DNA of 64,000 nt from Sambucus nigra (lineage: Eukaryota; Streptophyta; Magnoliopsida; Dipsacales; Adoxaceae): the NCBI GenBank assembly GCA_949130495.1, contig OX422207.1, positions 706,896,456-706,960,455 of the forward strand, given 5' to 3'. How positions within the stretch are numbered: position 1 is the first letter of the stretch; each line of letters starts with the position of its first letter. Position numbers and translations under genes: made by a program. Below the pieces are notes generated by a model. The model was not told where the DNA came from and did not search any database. It was given only the letters and a program-made list of their open reading frames with translations. Below are positions 1 to 10,732 of this stretch, piece after piece.

Positions 1-543
1 GGTCAGACTGAAAAAGTAAACCAAATGTTGTAGGATATGCTCCGTATGTGCATGCTTGATTTCAAGGGTGGTTGGGAACAATACCTCCCATTGGTTGAGT
101 TTACTTACAACAACTCATACCAATTTACTATTGGAATGGCAGCCTATGAAGCTCTTTATGGCCGACCATGTAGGTCGCCCACTTGTTGGTTGGAAGTGGG
201 TGATAATAAATTCCTTGGACCTGAAATGATCCAAGATACTTCTTCTAAAATTGAACTCATTCGGAATCGCATTCGGATAGGCCAAGACCGCCAAAAGAGC
301 TATGCTGATGCTGGTAGAAGACACATGGAGTTGGAGATTGGGGACCAAGTTTTGGTGCGAGTGTCACCAATGAAGGGCTTTAAGCGTTTCGGGAAGAAAG
401 GAAAGCTTGCGCCATGTTTTGTTTGAACTTTTCCAGTTATTGCAAAGGTAGGTCCAGTGGCGTATCAACTTGCCTTACCGGAACCCTTGCAACAAATTCA
501 CGATGTATTCCATGTTTCCTCTCTGAAAAAGTATAAAAGATGC
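1..543 (+). pseudogene. Ty3/gypsy (Tekay-like) pol fragment: integrase C-terminal part
   Basis: The reading frame covers the end of the integrase core (GQTE, carrying the expected last catalytic Glu) and the C-terminal part with YNNSY, LYGRPCRSP, RQKSYAD, a GDQVLVRVSP stretch and then DVFHVSSLKKYK, all usual for chromovirus integrases. The N-terminal part lies outside the window. Two in-frame stops break it: TAG at 31-33 and TGA at 424-426. The frame runs to the last base before the inserted copia element and resumes in the same phase at 9103. The element is therefore dead, but the two halves were one gene. Confidence 0.85.
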
Positions 544-675
544 TGTAAGGACATTTTTGTCCAATGTAGTTATATATGTCATTTGTCGTAACACCGTTGA
601 AGAAATTCAAGTTCATATCATCATCAACGGAATCCGAGTATCGAATCAAGAAAGAAGAAATCAGAAATCCAGAAT

Positions 676-858
676 ACCGGACCGGTCCGCCCCTAACTAA
701 AACGAACCGATCCGCATCGGACCGATCCGCCCAGACCCGGACCGATCCGCCTTGTATAAATCCAGAGAGCCCCGGATCGAATGAGAACCGAAGCTGCCTC
801 AAATAAAAAGAACCGATCCGCATCGGACCGATCCGCCTAAGGTCCAGACCGGTCCGCC
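676..858. repeat. CpG palindrome cluster (ACCGGTCCG / ACCGATCCG) in LTR
   Basis: About seven copies of a degenerate word of the form CGGACCGRTCCG are packed here, with near-palindromic cores, on both sides of the TATA-like site. The same cluster is at 8313-8495 in the 3' LTR. A 14-base word, ACCGGACCGGTCCG, recurs exactly in the unrelated gypsy LTR at about 24978. Confidence 0.85.
753..761 (+). promoter_or_regulatory. TATA-like box in SIRE-like LTR
   Basis: TGTATAAAT lies within the LTR and is repeated at 8390-8398. It is the best core-promoter candidate for the genomic RNA. An alternative is the TTATTTAAACC near 910. No transcript start is visible. Confidence 0.4.
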
Positions 859-1463
859 CTGGATAGAATTTCCCAGATCGTGATTCAGATTTTTTAGGGT
901 TTTGATCCCTTATTTAAACCACGATCAGCAGTTGGTTTTTCTTAAGACTTTCACACGATTATCAGAGCATATCAACCCTAAAGTCTTCACTTATTGAGTC
1001 CTATGATTCTAGGTTTTTTGATTCACACAAATTCCATACATTTGTGAGTCAAATTTGGTAACCCAAGAACACCATTCTGTTGTTCAACCCTTGTGAAGTG
1101 GACCGTTCCTTCCTCTTCATTGCAGCCCTACTGGACAGGGATAGTTCCAGCCGCCACCCCTACTGGAAAGGGTTTCTTCCAGCCGCGACTAAAGAATCCG
1201 ATGCCTGCGGGTAATTCTTAGTCAAAAACTTGTATTTCAGTGTAATCCGATTGTAAGCCGTTTCTCTTACAAATTATAGTGATATACAAATGGTTTTGCC
1301 CCTGTGGGGAATTTTTCCTTAAACTTTGTGTGTTGAATATTTATTGCATGATTTCATATTGTTTCAATCACACCTAGTTGCATGCTTAGGGTTAATTTGG
1401 GTTAAAAAAATGGCAGTTATTATATTACTTCTTAATTAAACGCAAGCGCCAACTCTTTCAAAT

Positions 1464-1475
1464 TGGTATCAGAGC
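1464..1475 (+). other. Primer binding site (initiator Met-tRNA type)
   Basis: TGGTATCAGAGC lies three bases after the LTR end. This is the usual plant copia primer site, complementary to the 3' end of initiator methionine tRNA. Confidence 0.9.
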
Positions 1476-1572
1476 AGGTTACGCCAATCTATCGCGTATT
1501 CCTTTTTCCGCAAAATTTTTCTAAAGATATCAATTTTTGAAATAAATTGATTTTTGAAAAGAGCGTGTTCAA

Positions 1573-4500
1573 ATGGAGAAGTCATATTATAAAATGCCTA
1601 TTTTTGACGGGTCGAATTATGCCTATTGGAAAGCCCGTATGAGGTCGGCTTTAAAAGCCATTGATGAACGTGTCTGGATTTTAGTTGAACGAGGATGGAC
1701 TCCTCCAATCGTGACTGTTGATAATGTGACCAACTTGAAACCTGACATCACTTGGACTGATGATGAATTTAAATGGTCGTCTTTTAACTCTAAAGGTCTA
1801 AGTGCTATTTCTGGGTCTGTCACTCCTGATGAGTTCAAACGCATAATGACGTGCACCACGTCAAAAGAAGCATGGGATATTTTGCAACTTACCCATGAAG
1901 GAACAAATGCTGTTAAAGAGTCAAAATTGCAAAATTTAACAACTCAATTTGAAACCATCACCATGCATGAAAATGAATGTTTTGATGAATTTTATGCTAG
2001 GCTTTCTGACATTGTTAATACTAGCTATAATCTTGGTGAACATATTCCAAATGCTAGAGTTGTTAAAAAGATTCTTCGTTCCCTTCCTAAACGTTTTATA
2101 CCTAAAGTCACTGTGCTAAATTCCTTGGGTAATTTAAATACACTAAAATTGGAAGAACTGGTAGGAGATTTGCAAACTTATGAAATAGACATGTTTCCTA
2201 AATCTGCCAAGCCAAAAGATAAGGGAATTGCCCTTAAAGCCCAAGAGAGAAAAAGTGAGGGGTCGGCAAGAAAGAGAGTCGAGTCATCTAGAAAGGTAGA
2301 AACTTCTGATTCTGAATGTGAGTTTGACCTAGATGATTTGGCACTTTTTGCTAAAAACTTCAAGAAAAATCTGAAATTTAAGAAAAATGGGAACTTCAAA
2401 GATAAAAAGAATTTTCAGAAAAATAAGTTTGAAAAGAAAGATTTCAAAGAACCCCTTAAAGACAGTGAGAGGTGTTTTGAGTGCGACGGTAAGGGACACA
2501 GAGCGTTTGAGTGTGCCACTCGTCTGAATAGGGAAAAGGGTAAAGCTATCCTAAATGCTACCCTTAGTGACGACAGTGAGGTCGAGTCGGTGGACTCGGG
2601 AGATGAGTCACCGCATGAGCGTAACTTCACCGCGTTCATGGCTAGTCATGTGAGTACTCCTAGTGCATCTCACGACGATGAGGATGCTACTTCACAGGGA
2701 CACCTCGACAGCGAGAGCGAAGAGAGTGAGGGAGAGGAGGAAGGTAGTGAGGACGAGAGTAGCCTTCAACGCGCCTACGCCGAGTTATATGATGAGTCTT
2801 TCAAAACTAAAAAACGTAACAAGGCGTTAGTTCTTAGGATCACCGCGTTAGAAGAAGAGTTAGGAAAGACGAGAGAGAGAGAGTCCTCCACCTGCACCGC
2901 CATGAGAGAGAGAGAATCTGCCTGGTTTAGTAAAGAGAATTTGCTTAAAGAGAGAGAGAGCAGTTTTGAGAAAGAGAAAGCGGACTTGACTAAACAAGTG
3001 GCTAGTCTTACGAGTGAGCTCTATTCCTCCCTGGAGACTCGAAAGAAACTTGAAGCCCTTGTTGCTCAGCTTACTCATGACCTTGAGAGAGCTAGGAAAG
3101 TCAAGGTACAAATCGAGGACAGATCTGGGAAGATGGGAAAGATGCTCCTCGGTCCCGCTTTAGGTTTTGGTGACCGGCAAGGAATAGGTTTTGATGGTGC
3201 CTCCACGTCCCAAATTGCACCCGGACCAATTCCTGAGTTTACTACGACTCCTTATGGCCGTCATAAAAAACCAAGAAGGAGAGTTCGACCAAGAAAAGCA
3301 ATCCAAGGTCCTCCTAATACTGTGCCCTTTTGCTGCCATTGCAAAAGAAACGGACACCTTAGGGATAATTGCTATAAGCTGGGTCGGACACGACGTACGT
3401 TTGCTCCACCACATCAGACTGATGAGTTTGCCAGTCTGAGAGAGCGAGTTGAGTTTCTAGCCGCCACATCACAGAGTTTGATGGAGGAATTCCGACGGAT
3501 GACCTTACCATCAATGAATGCGCCCCGCATTCCGGCTAAAACCAACAACAACAAGGGAATACAAAAAGGTACCTACTCTTGGGTTCCTAAGAAAGAGAAA
3601 AAGGCCCTTGTTGTCCATGTTGCTCTCAAAACATACAATACCTCTCAGTGGTATTTTGACAGTGGATGCTCCAGACACATGACAGGTGATATTTCCCTTT
3701 TTACTCAGATTGAGGATTATGATGATGGGAGAGTTACTTTTGGAGATGGGAGTAAGTCTAGCATTGTAGGACGAGGTACAGTTGAGTTACCAGGACTTCC
3801 TAAGCTAGAAAATGTCTTGTACGTCAAAGGTTTGAAAGTAAACCTTCTCAGCATCAGCCAGCTGTGCGACGATGACTTTGCAGTAAAGTTTGACCGGGAA
3901 GCTTGCAAGGTCTATAATCAAGACGGTAAACTATTAGTGCAAGGGGTGAGGACAGAGGATAACTGTTATGGGACTGAGCCCAAATCCTCACTAGTCTGCA
4001 ACAGCGCCACGATCACTCCTATGGATCTGTGGCACCAACGTCTAGGTCACGTGAACGTTAGAGAATTATCCCGTTTAGCTAAAAAGGACTTAGTACGTGG
4101 CTTACCGTCACTTGGAAAGCCAACTTCCACGATTTGTGGACCCTGTCAGTTGGGAAAGCAAATCCGTAGCCCACATAGGAAGTTGAATTCCATTACCACC
4201 TCACGTGTTCTTGAGTTGATTCACATGGATCTTATGGGTCCTACTCGCACGGAGAGTCTAGGTGGTAAGAGATACATTCTCGTGATGGTAGACGATTTCT
4301 CTAGATACACTATTGTTGGTTTTCTAAGAGAGAAATCTGATGCTGTAGAATTTTTAACGACCAAGTGTCGTGTCCTGCAAAATCAACACGGTGTCACTAT
4401 TAACAGAATACGTAGTGACAACAGCACTGAATTCACAGAAGCAAAGGTAGATCTTTACTGTGATAGCCTCGGGATCAAACATGAGTTTTCTGCTGTGAGA

Positions 4501-5169
4501 ACTCCTCAGCAAAATGGGATTGTTGAGAGAAAGAATAGAACGATCCAAGAGATGGCTAGATCTATGCTTCTAGGTCGTAAAGTCTCTAGGAGATTTTGGG
4601 CAGAGGCAGTTTCTACTGCATGCCATACGGTGAATAGGGTATATTTGCGTCCACACACACTTCACACTCCTTATGAGTTGTGGACTGGCAAGAAGCCCAA
4701 CCTAGCATATTTCCGTATTTTTGGGAGTAAATGCTACATCCTACGGGATAGAGAGCAATTAGGAAAGTTCGACTCCCGGAGCGACGAGGGAATATTTCTA
4801 GGATATTCATCGAACAGTAGAGCGTACCGGGTTTTTAACCTGAAGAGCTCTAAGATTATGGAATCAATAAATGTCACCGTGCAAGATGACGAACCTTCGT
4901 CGGTTATTGATCCTAATCTTCAGTGTGAGGATGAGGATTGTTCTGACAGTGATTTACCTATTCCTCTCTCACACTCGGTGGACCCTACTCCTGTGATAGG
5001 GGACACACCTGCTTGGGTTCGCAAGAGTCATGACCCTTCTGCCATTGTTGGTGATCCCACTCTAGGGGTCAAGACTCGTGCTCAGCTAGAGAACGTTGTT
5101 AGCCATCTTTGCTACACGTCCAAAGTCGAGCCCAAGAACCATAAAGAAGCACTCAAGGATGAACATTGA
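1573..5169 (+). CDS. Copia gag-protease-integrase portion of polyprotein
   Basis: The ATG follows the PBS by about 100 bases and opens a 1198-codon frame. Gag begins with the PIFDGSNYAYW motif of plant copia gag. There are two CCHC zinc knuckles (residues 301-314 and 587-600), separated by an acidic, Glu/Arg-rich coiled-coil stretch (about 405-520). Two knuckles 270 residues apart is unusual for copia gag. Protease active site is FDSG at about 695-698. Integrase has the HHCC finger from H821 (HQRLGH, CGPC) and core residues in HMDLMGP, RSDNSTEF and NGIVERKN. The frame ends at TGA 5167-5169, inside a conserved stretch before RT; the same frame continues for 495 codons afterwards, so this is one nonsense mutation in a single polyprotein. 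Confidence 0.93.
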   Translation: MEKSYYKMPIFDGSNYAYWKARMRSALKAIDERVWILVERGWTPPIVTVDNVTNLKPDITWTDDEFKWSSFNSKGLSAISGSVTPDEFKRIMTCTTSKEAWDILQLTHEGTNAVKESKLQNLTTQFETITMHENECFDEFYARLSDIVNTSYNLGEHIPNARVVKKILRSLPKRFIPKVTVLNSLGNLNTLKLEELVGDLQTYEIDMFPKSAKPKDKGIALKAQERKSEGSARKRVESSRKVETSDSECEFDLDDLALFAKNFKKNLKFKKNGNFKDKKNFQKNKFEKKDFKEPLKDSERCFECDGKGHRAFECATRLNREKGKAILNATLSDDSEVESVDSGDESPHERNFTAFMASHVSTPSASHDDEDATSQGHLDSESEESEGEEEGSEDESSLQRAYAELYDESFKTKKRNKALVLRITALEEELGKTRERESSTCTAMRERESAWFSKENLLKERESSFEKEKADLTKQVASLTSELYSSLETRKKLEALVAQLTHDLERARKVKVQIEDRSGKMGKMLLGPALGFGDRQGIGFDGASTSQIAPGPIPEFTTTPYGRHKKPRRRVRPRKAIQGPPNTVPFCCHCKRNGHLRDNCYKLGRTRRTFAPPHQTDEFASLRERVEFLAATSQSLMEEFRRMTLPSMNAPRIPAKTNNNKGIQKGTYSWVPKKEKKALVVHVALKTYNTSQWYFDSGCSRHMTGDISLFTQIEDYDDGRVTFGDGSKSSIVGRGTVELPGLPKLENVLYVKGLKVNLLSISQLCDDDFAVKFDREACKVYNQDGKLLVQGVRTEDNCYGTEPKSSLVCNSATITPMDLWHQRLGHVNVRELSRLAKKDLVRGLPSLGKPTSTICGPCQLGKQIRSPHRKLNSITTSRVLELIHMDLMGPTRTESLGGKRYILVMVDDFSRYTIVGFLREKSDAVEFLTTKCRVLQNQHGVTINRIRSDNSTEFTEAKVDLYCDSLGIKHEFSAVRTPQQNGIVERKNRTIQEMARSMLLGRKVSRRFWAEAVSTACHTVNRVYLRPHTLHTPYELWTGKKPNLAYFRIFGSKCYILRDREQLGKFDSRSDEGIFLGYSSNSRAYRVFNLKSSKIMESINVTVQDDEPSSVIDPNLQCEDEDCSDSDLPIPLSHSVDPTPVIGDTPAWVRKSHDPSAIVGDPTLGVKTRAQLENVVSHLCYTSKVEPKNHKEALKDEH

Positions 5170-6654
5170 ATTTCTGCTATGCAGGATGAGTTGCTTCAGT
5201 TTAAAAAGAATAATGTCTGGGAATTAGTCCCCCGACCTAGTGATACTAATGTTATTGGTACCCGGTGGATTTTCAAGAATAAAATGGATGAAAATGGTAC
5301 CATAACCAGAAATAAGGCTAGGTTGGTCGCTCAAGGCTACACACAGATAGAGGGTGTAGACTTTGGGGAGACATTTGCTCCTGTTGCGAGGCTTGAGTCC
5401 GTCCGCTTACTACTCGCCATCGCATGTCATCTGCACTTCAAAGTATATCAGATGGATGTCAAGAGTACCTTTCTGAATGGCATTTTACAGGAAGAGGTTT
5501 TTGTGGAACAACCAAAAGGGTTTGAAGACCCTAAGCACCCTGATCACGTCTACTATCTGAGGAAAGCCTTGTATGGTTTGAAGCAAGCACCCCGTGCTTG
5601 GTACGAGAGGCTTACTTCCTATCTCTTAGCCCGTGGCTTCAAGAGAGGGGGAGTTGATATGACGTTGTTCGTCAGGAGAGATGACGGTGCTATTTTGGTT
5701 GCCCAAGTCTATGTGGACGACATAGTCTTTGGATCCACATGCTCCCAGCATGCTCACCACTTTGAGGAGGAGATGAAAAGTGAGTTTGAGATGAGCATGG
5801 TAGGTGAGCTTACATTCTTCCTTGGTCTCCAGGTTCGTCAGCTAGAGGATGGGATGTTCATCTCCCAATCCAAGTATGCTAGAGACCTAGTGAAGAAATT
5901 TGGATTAGACTCCGCTAAGCATGCTCGTACTCCTATGAGTACCACTACCAAGCTTAGTAAGGACACTTCAGGCAAGGACGTAGAGCAAACCTTATATCGG
6001 AGTATGATAGGTAGTCTTCTCTACTTGACTGCTAGTCGTCCCGACATCGCCTTTAGTGTTGGAGTCTGTGCGCGTTATCAGGCGTCTCCTAAAGAGTCAC
6101 ACTTACTCGCTCTAAAACGTATTATCAAATACGTGAGTGGTACTCTCTCATACGGTATTTGGTATTCCTTTGATACTGATGACCGTTTGTCCGCCTATTC
6201 GGATGCCGATTGGGTTGGGGACGTAGATTGTTGTAGGAGCACTTCTGGTGGATGTTTCTACTTTGGTTCTGCTCTTGTCTCTTGGTTGAGCAAGAAGCAA
6301 AACTCCATCTCTTTGTCCACTGCAGAGGCTGAGTACATAGCCGCCGGGAGTTGTTGCACGCAACTCATGTGGATGAAGCAAATGTTGGAGGATTATGGGA
6401 TTTCACAGGACACCATGACCATTTCCTGTGATAACACGAGCGCGATACACATATCCCGCAATCCTGTCCAACATTCGCGCACAAAGCACATCAGGTTACG
6501 CGAGCACTTTATACGTCAGTTAGTTGAGGAGAAGGTCGTAACCCTGAGTTTTGTTCCTACCGACCGTCAGTTAGCCGATATTTTCACAAAACCTTTAGAT
6601 GCCCTTAGATTTGAGAGTCTTAGGATGTCTTTGGGAATTTGCACAGTTGACTGA
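5170..6654 (+). CDS. Copia reverse transcriptase and RNase H portion of polyprotein
   Basis: This is the same frame as the gag-integrase segment, immediately after its TGA, with an internal ATG at 5179. Reverse transcriptase shows [28 protein letters not shown], the [13 protein letters not shown] motif and the catalytic YVDD. RNase H shows SDADWVGD, the STAEAEY catalytic Glu, and ends in the usual KHI, HFIRQLV and LADIFTKPL motifs. All landmark residues are present, so the lesion upstream appears to be the only coding defect I can see. Function: RNA-dependent DNA synthesis and removal of the RNA strand. Whether it is translated depends on stop readthrough or reinitiation, which the sequence does not show. 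Confidence 0.93.
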   Translation: MSAMQDELLQFKKNNVWELVPRPSDTNVIGTRWIFKNKMDENGTITRNKARLVAQGYTQIEGVDFGETFAPVARLESVRLLLAIACHLHFKVYQMDVKSTFLNGILQEEVFVEQPKGFEDPKHPDHVYYLRKALYGLKQAPRAWYERLTSYLLARGFKRGGVDMTLFVRRDDGAILVAQVYVDDIVFGSTCSQHAHHFEEEMKSEFEMSMVGELTFFLGLQVRQLEDGMFISQSKYARDLVKKFGLDSAKHARTPMSTTTKLSKDTSGKDVEQTLYRSMIGSLLYLTASRPDIAFSVGVCARYQASPKESHLLALKRIIKYVSGTLSYGIWYSFDTDDRLSAYSDADWVGDVDCCRSTSGGCFYFGSALVSWLSKKQNSISLSTAEAEYIAAGSCCTQLMWMKQMLEDYGISQDTMTISCDNTSAIHISRNPVQHSRTKHIRLREHFIRQLVEEKVVTLSFVPTDRQLADIFTKPLDALRFESLRMSLGICTVD

Positions 6655-8198
6655 GGGGTTGGTCTATGTCTAGAATAGGATGCTTCTTCATGATCATATC
6701 ATATGCTTCCTATTGCTAGTCTGTTTTATATGTACCATAGCTTTGTTGTACAGTTTTTATGTATCTTTTTGTATATATTCTTGGTTTTAAAAAAAATTAC
6801 TTGAAAAATACAAAAAGATTTTCTTTTTAGAAAAATTTTCTGAAAAGCACAAAAAGATTTTATTTTGATAAAAAATTTTTGAAAAATTCAAAAAGAGATT
6901 TGCCTTTTATGGATGAGCATTTAAGATAGCCAAGTCACAACTTCATTCCATATATCCATGTGACTGTTTGATAGAGATTTGAGAGGCTACATCATTTCAT
7001 CCATGTGCTTAACATTGATTGGAGTCCTTGAGATGTAATTAGTGATATTTCCTACATGCTTGACTCCTATATCCTTTATTGCACACATGCACGGCTATAT
7101 TTGATTATTGCACTTGTCAATCTCATGTTGGCTTGAGTGTTTCCATCTCAATCCTGTCTATACAATGTATAAAATGCGATAAAACTTGACAAGATTGGAT
7201 TGCATGTAAAAACCGTTTTGGTGAGACTGTGTGTATTTTTTCATAACGGGGAGGGGCTGCGAAAGTTGATTCGTATCCTTTGCGCAAAAGCCACCGTTAA
7301 AAAGGACCTAAAAAATGGAGGAATTATAATATCCGAGGTCCTACGAGGTTAAAAGAGCCCGAAAAAATTGAAAAGGCAATAAAAAGCAATACATGCCATA
7401 TATGGGCCATTTAGGTTTCACCATAAATTCTCCAAAGTTTGAGAATTTAGTATACCTCTATTCAAAATATAAAATCTGAGGGAGTTTGGTTGGAGATTGA
7501 AAAAATGGGTTTGCACTTTCTTGAACGTTCTGAAAAAGCATGAAAATCATTTTGGACGTTATTGGTGTAGAAATCACTTTGAGCTTTGATTTGTAGTTTT
7601 GATATAGTCAATGTCTTATATTTCCAATCTTTTACACCAAAGGAAGCATTTGAGTTCATTCGTTAGGGATATCCAATATTCATCGTGCACATATGTCATG
7701 TTTGTATGCTTTGATTTTCCTATCGAATTATGATCACACCCATTCATTACGCTATCACCGACTTGTTTGTTTTATGTTCATTTATGGTGTGATTTTATGC
7801 CTTGTGTCACCCCAGTACTTGATTGCTTGATTTATTTCTCTCATTTGTCTATTTGGGGACATCATAAAAAGGGGGAGAATGAATTATCTGATTATGGGGG
7901 AGTTTTGAAATTCTGAGAATTGGTATATATGCTTATGTTTATCTCATTTCAAACTCGATATGTCACTTGGTATTTGCTTTGTCTCATGTGTGTAGGTACA
8001 TCCTTGATAATCCCATGATGCACACCCTGATGAGAAAAGCGGTGAGATTTCTGAAGATTCGAAGAACAAACGATGCAGCCTTAGTCATTTGTACCTCTTT
8101 CAGTTTTTGGGTTCATGGAAGGGTAGATTTGTATAGGCATTGTGATTATAGATAATTCGGATTTTTATGTTTGTTCCGGCATAGACATAGGGGGAGAT
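6655..8198 (+). other. 3' noncoding region of SIRE-like element with polypurine tracts
   Basis: A 1.5-kb stretch between pol and the 3' LTR. SIRE-lineage elements often carry an extra env-like ORF here, but no long frame is visible. An internal purine tract (AAAAAGGGGGAGAATGA, 7866-7882) precedes the terminal tract AGGGGGAGAT (8189-8198), which abuts the 3' LTR and would prime plus-strand synthesis. Several A/T-rich imperfect repeats of AAAAAGATTTT type lie at 6787-6900. Confidence 0.7.
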
Positions 8199-9097
8199 CA
8201 ACGTAGTTATATATGTCATTTGCCGTAACACCGTTGAAGAAATTCAAGTTCATATCATCATCAACGGAATCCGAGTATCGAATTAAGAAAGAAGAAATCA
8301 GAAATCCAGAATACCGGATCGGTCCGCCCCTAACTAAAACGAACCGATCCGCATCGGACCGATCTGCCCAGACCCGGACCGATCCGCCTTGTATAAATCC
8401 AGAGAGCCCCGAATCGAATGAGAACCGAAGCTGCCTCAAATAAAAAGAACCGATCCGCATCGGACCGATCCGCCTAAGGTCCGGACCGGTCCGCCCTGGA
8501 TAGAATTTCCCAGATCGTGATTCAGATTTTTTAGGGTTTTGATCCCTTATTTAAACCACGATCAGCAGTTGGTTTTTCTTAAGACTTTCACACGATTATC
8601 AGAGCATATCAACCCTAAAGTCTTCACCTATTGAGTCCTATGATTCTAGGTTTTTTTATTCACACAAATTCCATACATTTGTGAGTCAAATTTGGTAACC
8701 CAAGAACACCATTCTGTTGTTCAACCCTTGTGAAGTGGACCGTTCCTTCCTCTTCATTGCAGCCCTACTGGACAGGGATAGTTCCAGCCGCCACCCCTAC
8801 TGGAAAGGGTTTCTTCCAGCCACGACTAAAGAATCCGATGCCTGCGGGTAATTCTTAGTCAAAAACTTGTATTTCAGTGTAATCCGATTGTAAGCCGTTT
8901 CTCTTACAAATTATATTGATATACAAATGGTTTTGCCCCTGTGGGGGATTTTTCCTTAAACTTTGTGTGTTGAATATTTATTGCATGATTTCATATTGTT
9001 TCAATCACACCTAGTTGCATGCTTAGGGTTAATTTGGGTTAAAAAAATGGCAGTTATTATATTACTTCTTAATTGAACGCAAGCGCCAACTCTTTCA
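8199..9097 (+). repeat. 3' LTR of the SIRE-like element, lacking its first 18 bases
   Basis: It aligns to 562-1460 without net length change, but the opening 18 bases (TGTAAGGACATTTTTGTC) are absent. The terminal purine tract joins directly to CAACGTAG. It ends CTCTTTCA followed by the target duplication GATGC. Confidence 0.92.
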
Positions 9098-9102
9098 GAT
9101 GC

Positions 9103-9369
9103 GAAGGTGCCCTTTGGCATATCCCTTTCGAGGATATTGACTTGCAACCTGACATTTCATATGAAGAACAACCGGTTGCTATTCTAGAGCATGGGGAGCG
9201 TAGGTTGAGGTCTCACGTGGTGCCCTTGGTGAGAGTCCAATGGAGTCATCACAATGCTAAAGAATCGACGTGGGAACGTGAGGACGACGTGCGGGAAAAG
9301 TATCCGCATCTCTTCTTACAAGGTACGCTTAAGTTTTGGGGGAAAAATAACCTCATAAGGGGGGGAGTA
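9103..9369 (+). pseudogene. Ty3/gypsy chromodomain (end of the pol started at 1)
   Basis: This continues the frame that stopped at 543. It contains PFEDIDLQP, SYEEQPVAILEHGERRLR, a VRVQWSHH motif and ESTWEREDDVREKYPHLF, the usual chromodomain-type tail of Tekay/Del integrases, thought to guide insertion to marked heterochromatin. The frame reads through the purine tract (GGGGGGGAGTA, 9359-9369) and stops just inside the LTR. Confidence 0.85.
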
Positions 9370-10198
9370 TGTAACAACCCTCGCTTATGAGAACCTATTT
9401 TATATTTACATACAATGTGAGGTAATTATATATAAAATGTTGGGATATGGAGTAAGTATTAATTTAATGAAGAAAAGTTAATATTTACTGACTTGTTGTA
9501 TATTTACTGTTTGAGTATGTAAATATCCTCATGTTGAGTTTTATAGTGTCATAAGAATTAAAATGATATTTTGGTTTAAAATGGAACCGGAACTTAAAAT
9601 GAATTATAAAATATCCAAATGATAATTTGGAGGCCGTAGTTGGTTCCGGCACGTGCGAGATAGTCAAAATATGTGCCATATTGTATTTTGAGGTTTTGGG
9701 CACTTTTAACTGGTTTTAACATATATGTGTAGTTGCGAACCATTTAATGTGGTATTTACCACTTAAGTTGTAAATTGTAGACTAAAGGCACGATTTATGT
9801 CTTGATTAAGTCACTATTCTCTTAAGTGAAATTTTTGACCTAGAGAGAAAGTGAGAGGAAGAGAAAGAGTAGAGAAAGGGGAAGAGATTGAAGATTGAGG
9901 TTAGATTCTTACTACTACACAAGGAAAATCTGAATTTGCAAGATTGAGGAAAGTTTTCTACTTGCTATATGTGGTTTAAGATAAATGATTAGTTGTGATA
10001 GTTGTGTATTAATCATGGTTTAGCTATTTTAGGGTTTTTGTGGATTTGAGGGTCTTGAATCATTCAAGAATGATTTGGATGATTATTGATGTTTATGGTA
10101 GTAGTTAGTGGTATTTATGATGTATTGGTGACAATAAATGAGGTTGGTTTGAATGGATTTGAGTTGGGGTGAATCGATTCGGCCAGGCCAGGCGTGAT

Positions 10199-10324
10199 AT
10201 GGTTGGAACACACCCTCTCTAAATACCATGACATGATAATTTACTAAATCATGTCATGATAATTTACTAAATCATGTCATGGTAATTAATAAAATGGTTG
10301 GAACACACCCTCTCTAAATACCAT
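10199..10324. repeat. 31-bp direct repeat flanking a 22-bp tandem duplication and hairpin
   Basis: ATGGTTGGAACACACCCTCT (first 20 of 31 bases) occurs at 10199-10229 and exactly again at 10294-10324. Between them TTACTAAATCATGTCATG repeats twice, and CATGACATGAT pairs with ATCATGTCATG as an 11-bp stem. It looks like a local duplication within the LTR. Confidence 0.85.
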
Positions 10325-10643
10325 CTTAAGGGAAGTTCGTGCGTAAGGTGAAGCCCCCTGGCTAATCAATGTAGGGTGGATATAGTCCTAGGCCATATGA
10401 GCGCTTGTTGTATATTTTCTGCGATGGGTAGGTAATTCCGGGTGTGGTTATGACTACCCTACAGGCATATGGACATTTCCCGACGTTTCGATAGGATCCC
10501 AGGTTGTCTTGATGTTTGGCCCTAGAAGATGATGGTTATTTAGGGGCGCGCACAGTGGGGAAACCCGGACGGGTGGTCCTAGAATCGTTATATATGTATA
10601 TTTATAACTATTCTAACATCAAGTGGGACTTGATGGATATTAA

Positions 10644-10732
10644 TGCCATAAAGAGCATAACTCCATGCCATAAAGAGCATAGTACACGCCACAAAGAGCA
10701 TACAATTGAGATACGTGCCACATAGAGCACAT
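10644..10732. repeat. Short tandem repeat, GCCATAAAGAGCATA type
   Basis: Four diverged units of GCCAYAAAGAGCA are spaced about 20-27 bases apart within the Tekay-like LTR. Noncoding. Confidence 0.75.

Larger units (their letters stand above)
544..1460 (+). repeat. 5' LTR of the SIRE-like element
   Basis: Begins TGTAAGGACA and ends CTCTTTCA, directly before the PBS. It holds a CpG-palindrome cluster (676-858) around a TATA-like TGTATAAAT. It matches 8199-9097 throughout except for 18 extra bases at its start. Confidence 0.95.
544..9097 (+). mobile_element. Ty1/copia SIRE-like LTR retrotransposon, nearly complete
   Basis: An 8.55-kb element with 917- and 899-bp LTRs, a PBS, one long gag-pol frame and a 1.5-kb 3' noncoding region with purine tracts. 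It is flanked by the 5-bp target duplication GATGC (539-543 and 9098-9102). Removing it restores the phase of the gypsy pol gene. LTR copies differ at about a dozen positions by eye, so insertion is recent. Lineage call SIRE/Maximus is inference from the long gag with two zinc knuckles, the TGTAAGGACA terminus and repeated GGGGGAG tracts near the 3' end. One nonsense codon (5167-5169) separates integrase from reverse transcriptase. Confidence 0.93.

Noticed and set aside
6655..8198. Env-like ORF expected in some SIRE elements
   Set aside because: No frame longer than about 65 codons and no signal or membrane segment in the sense strand.
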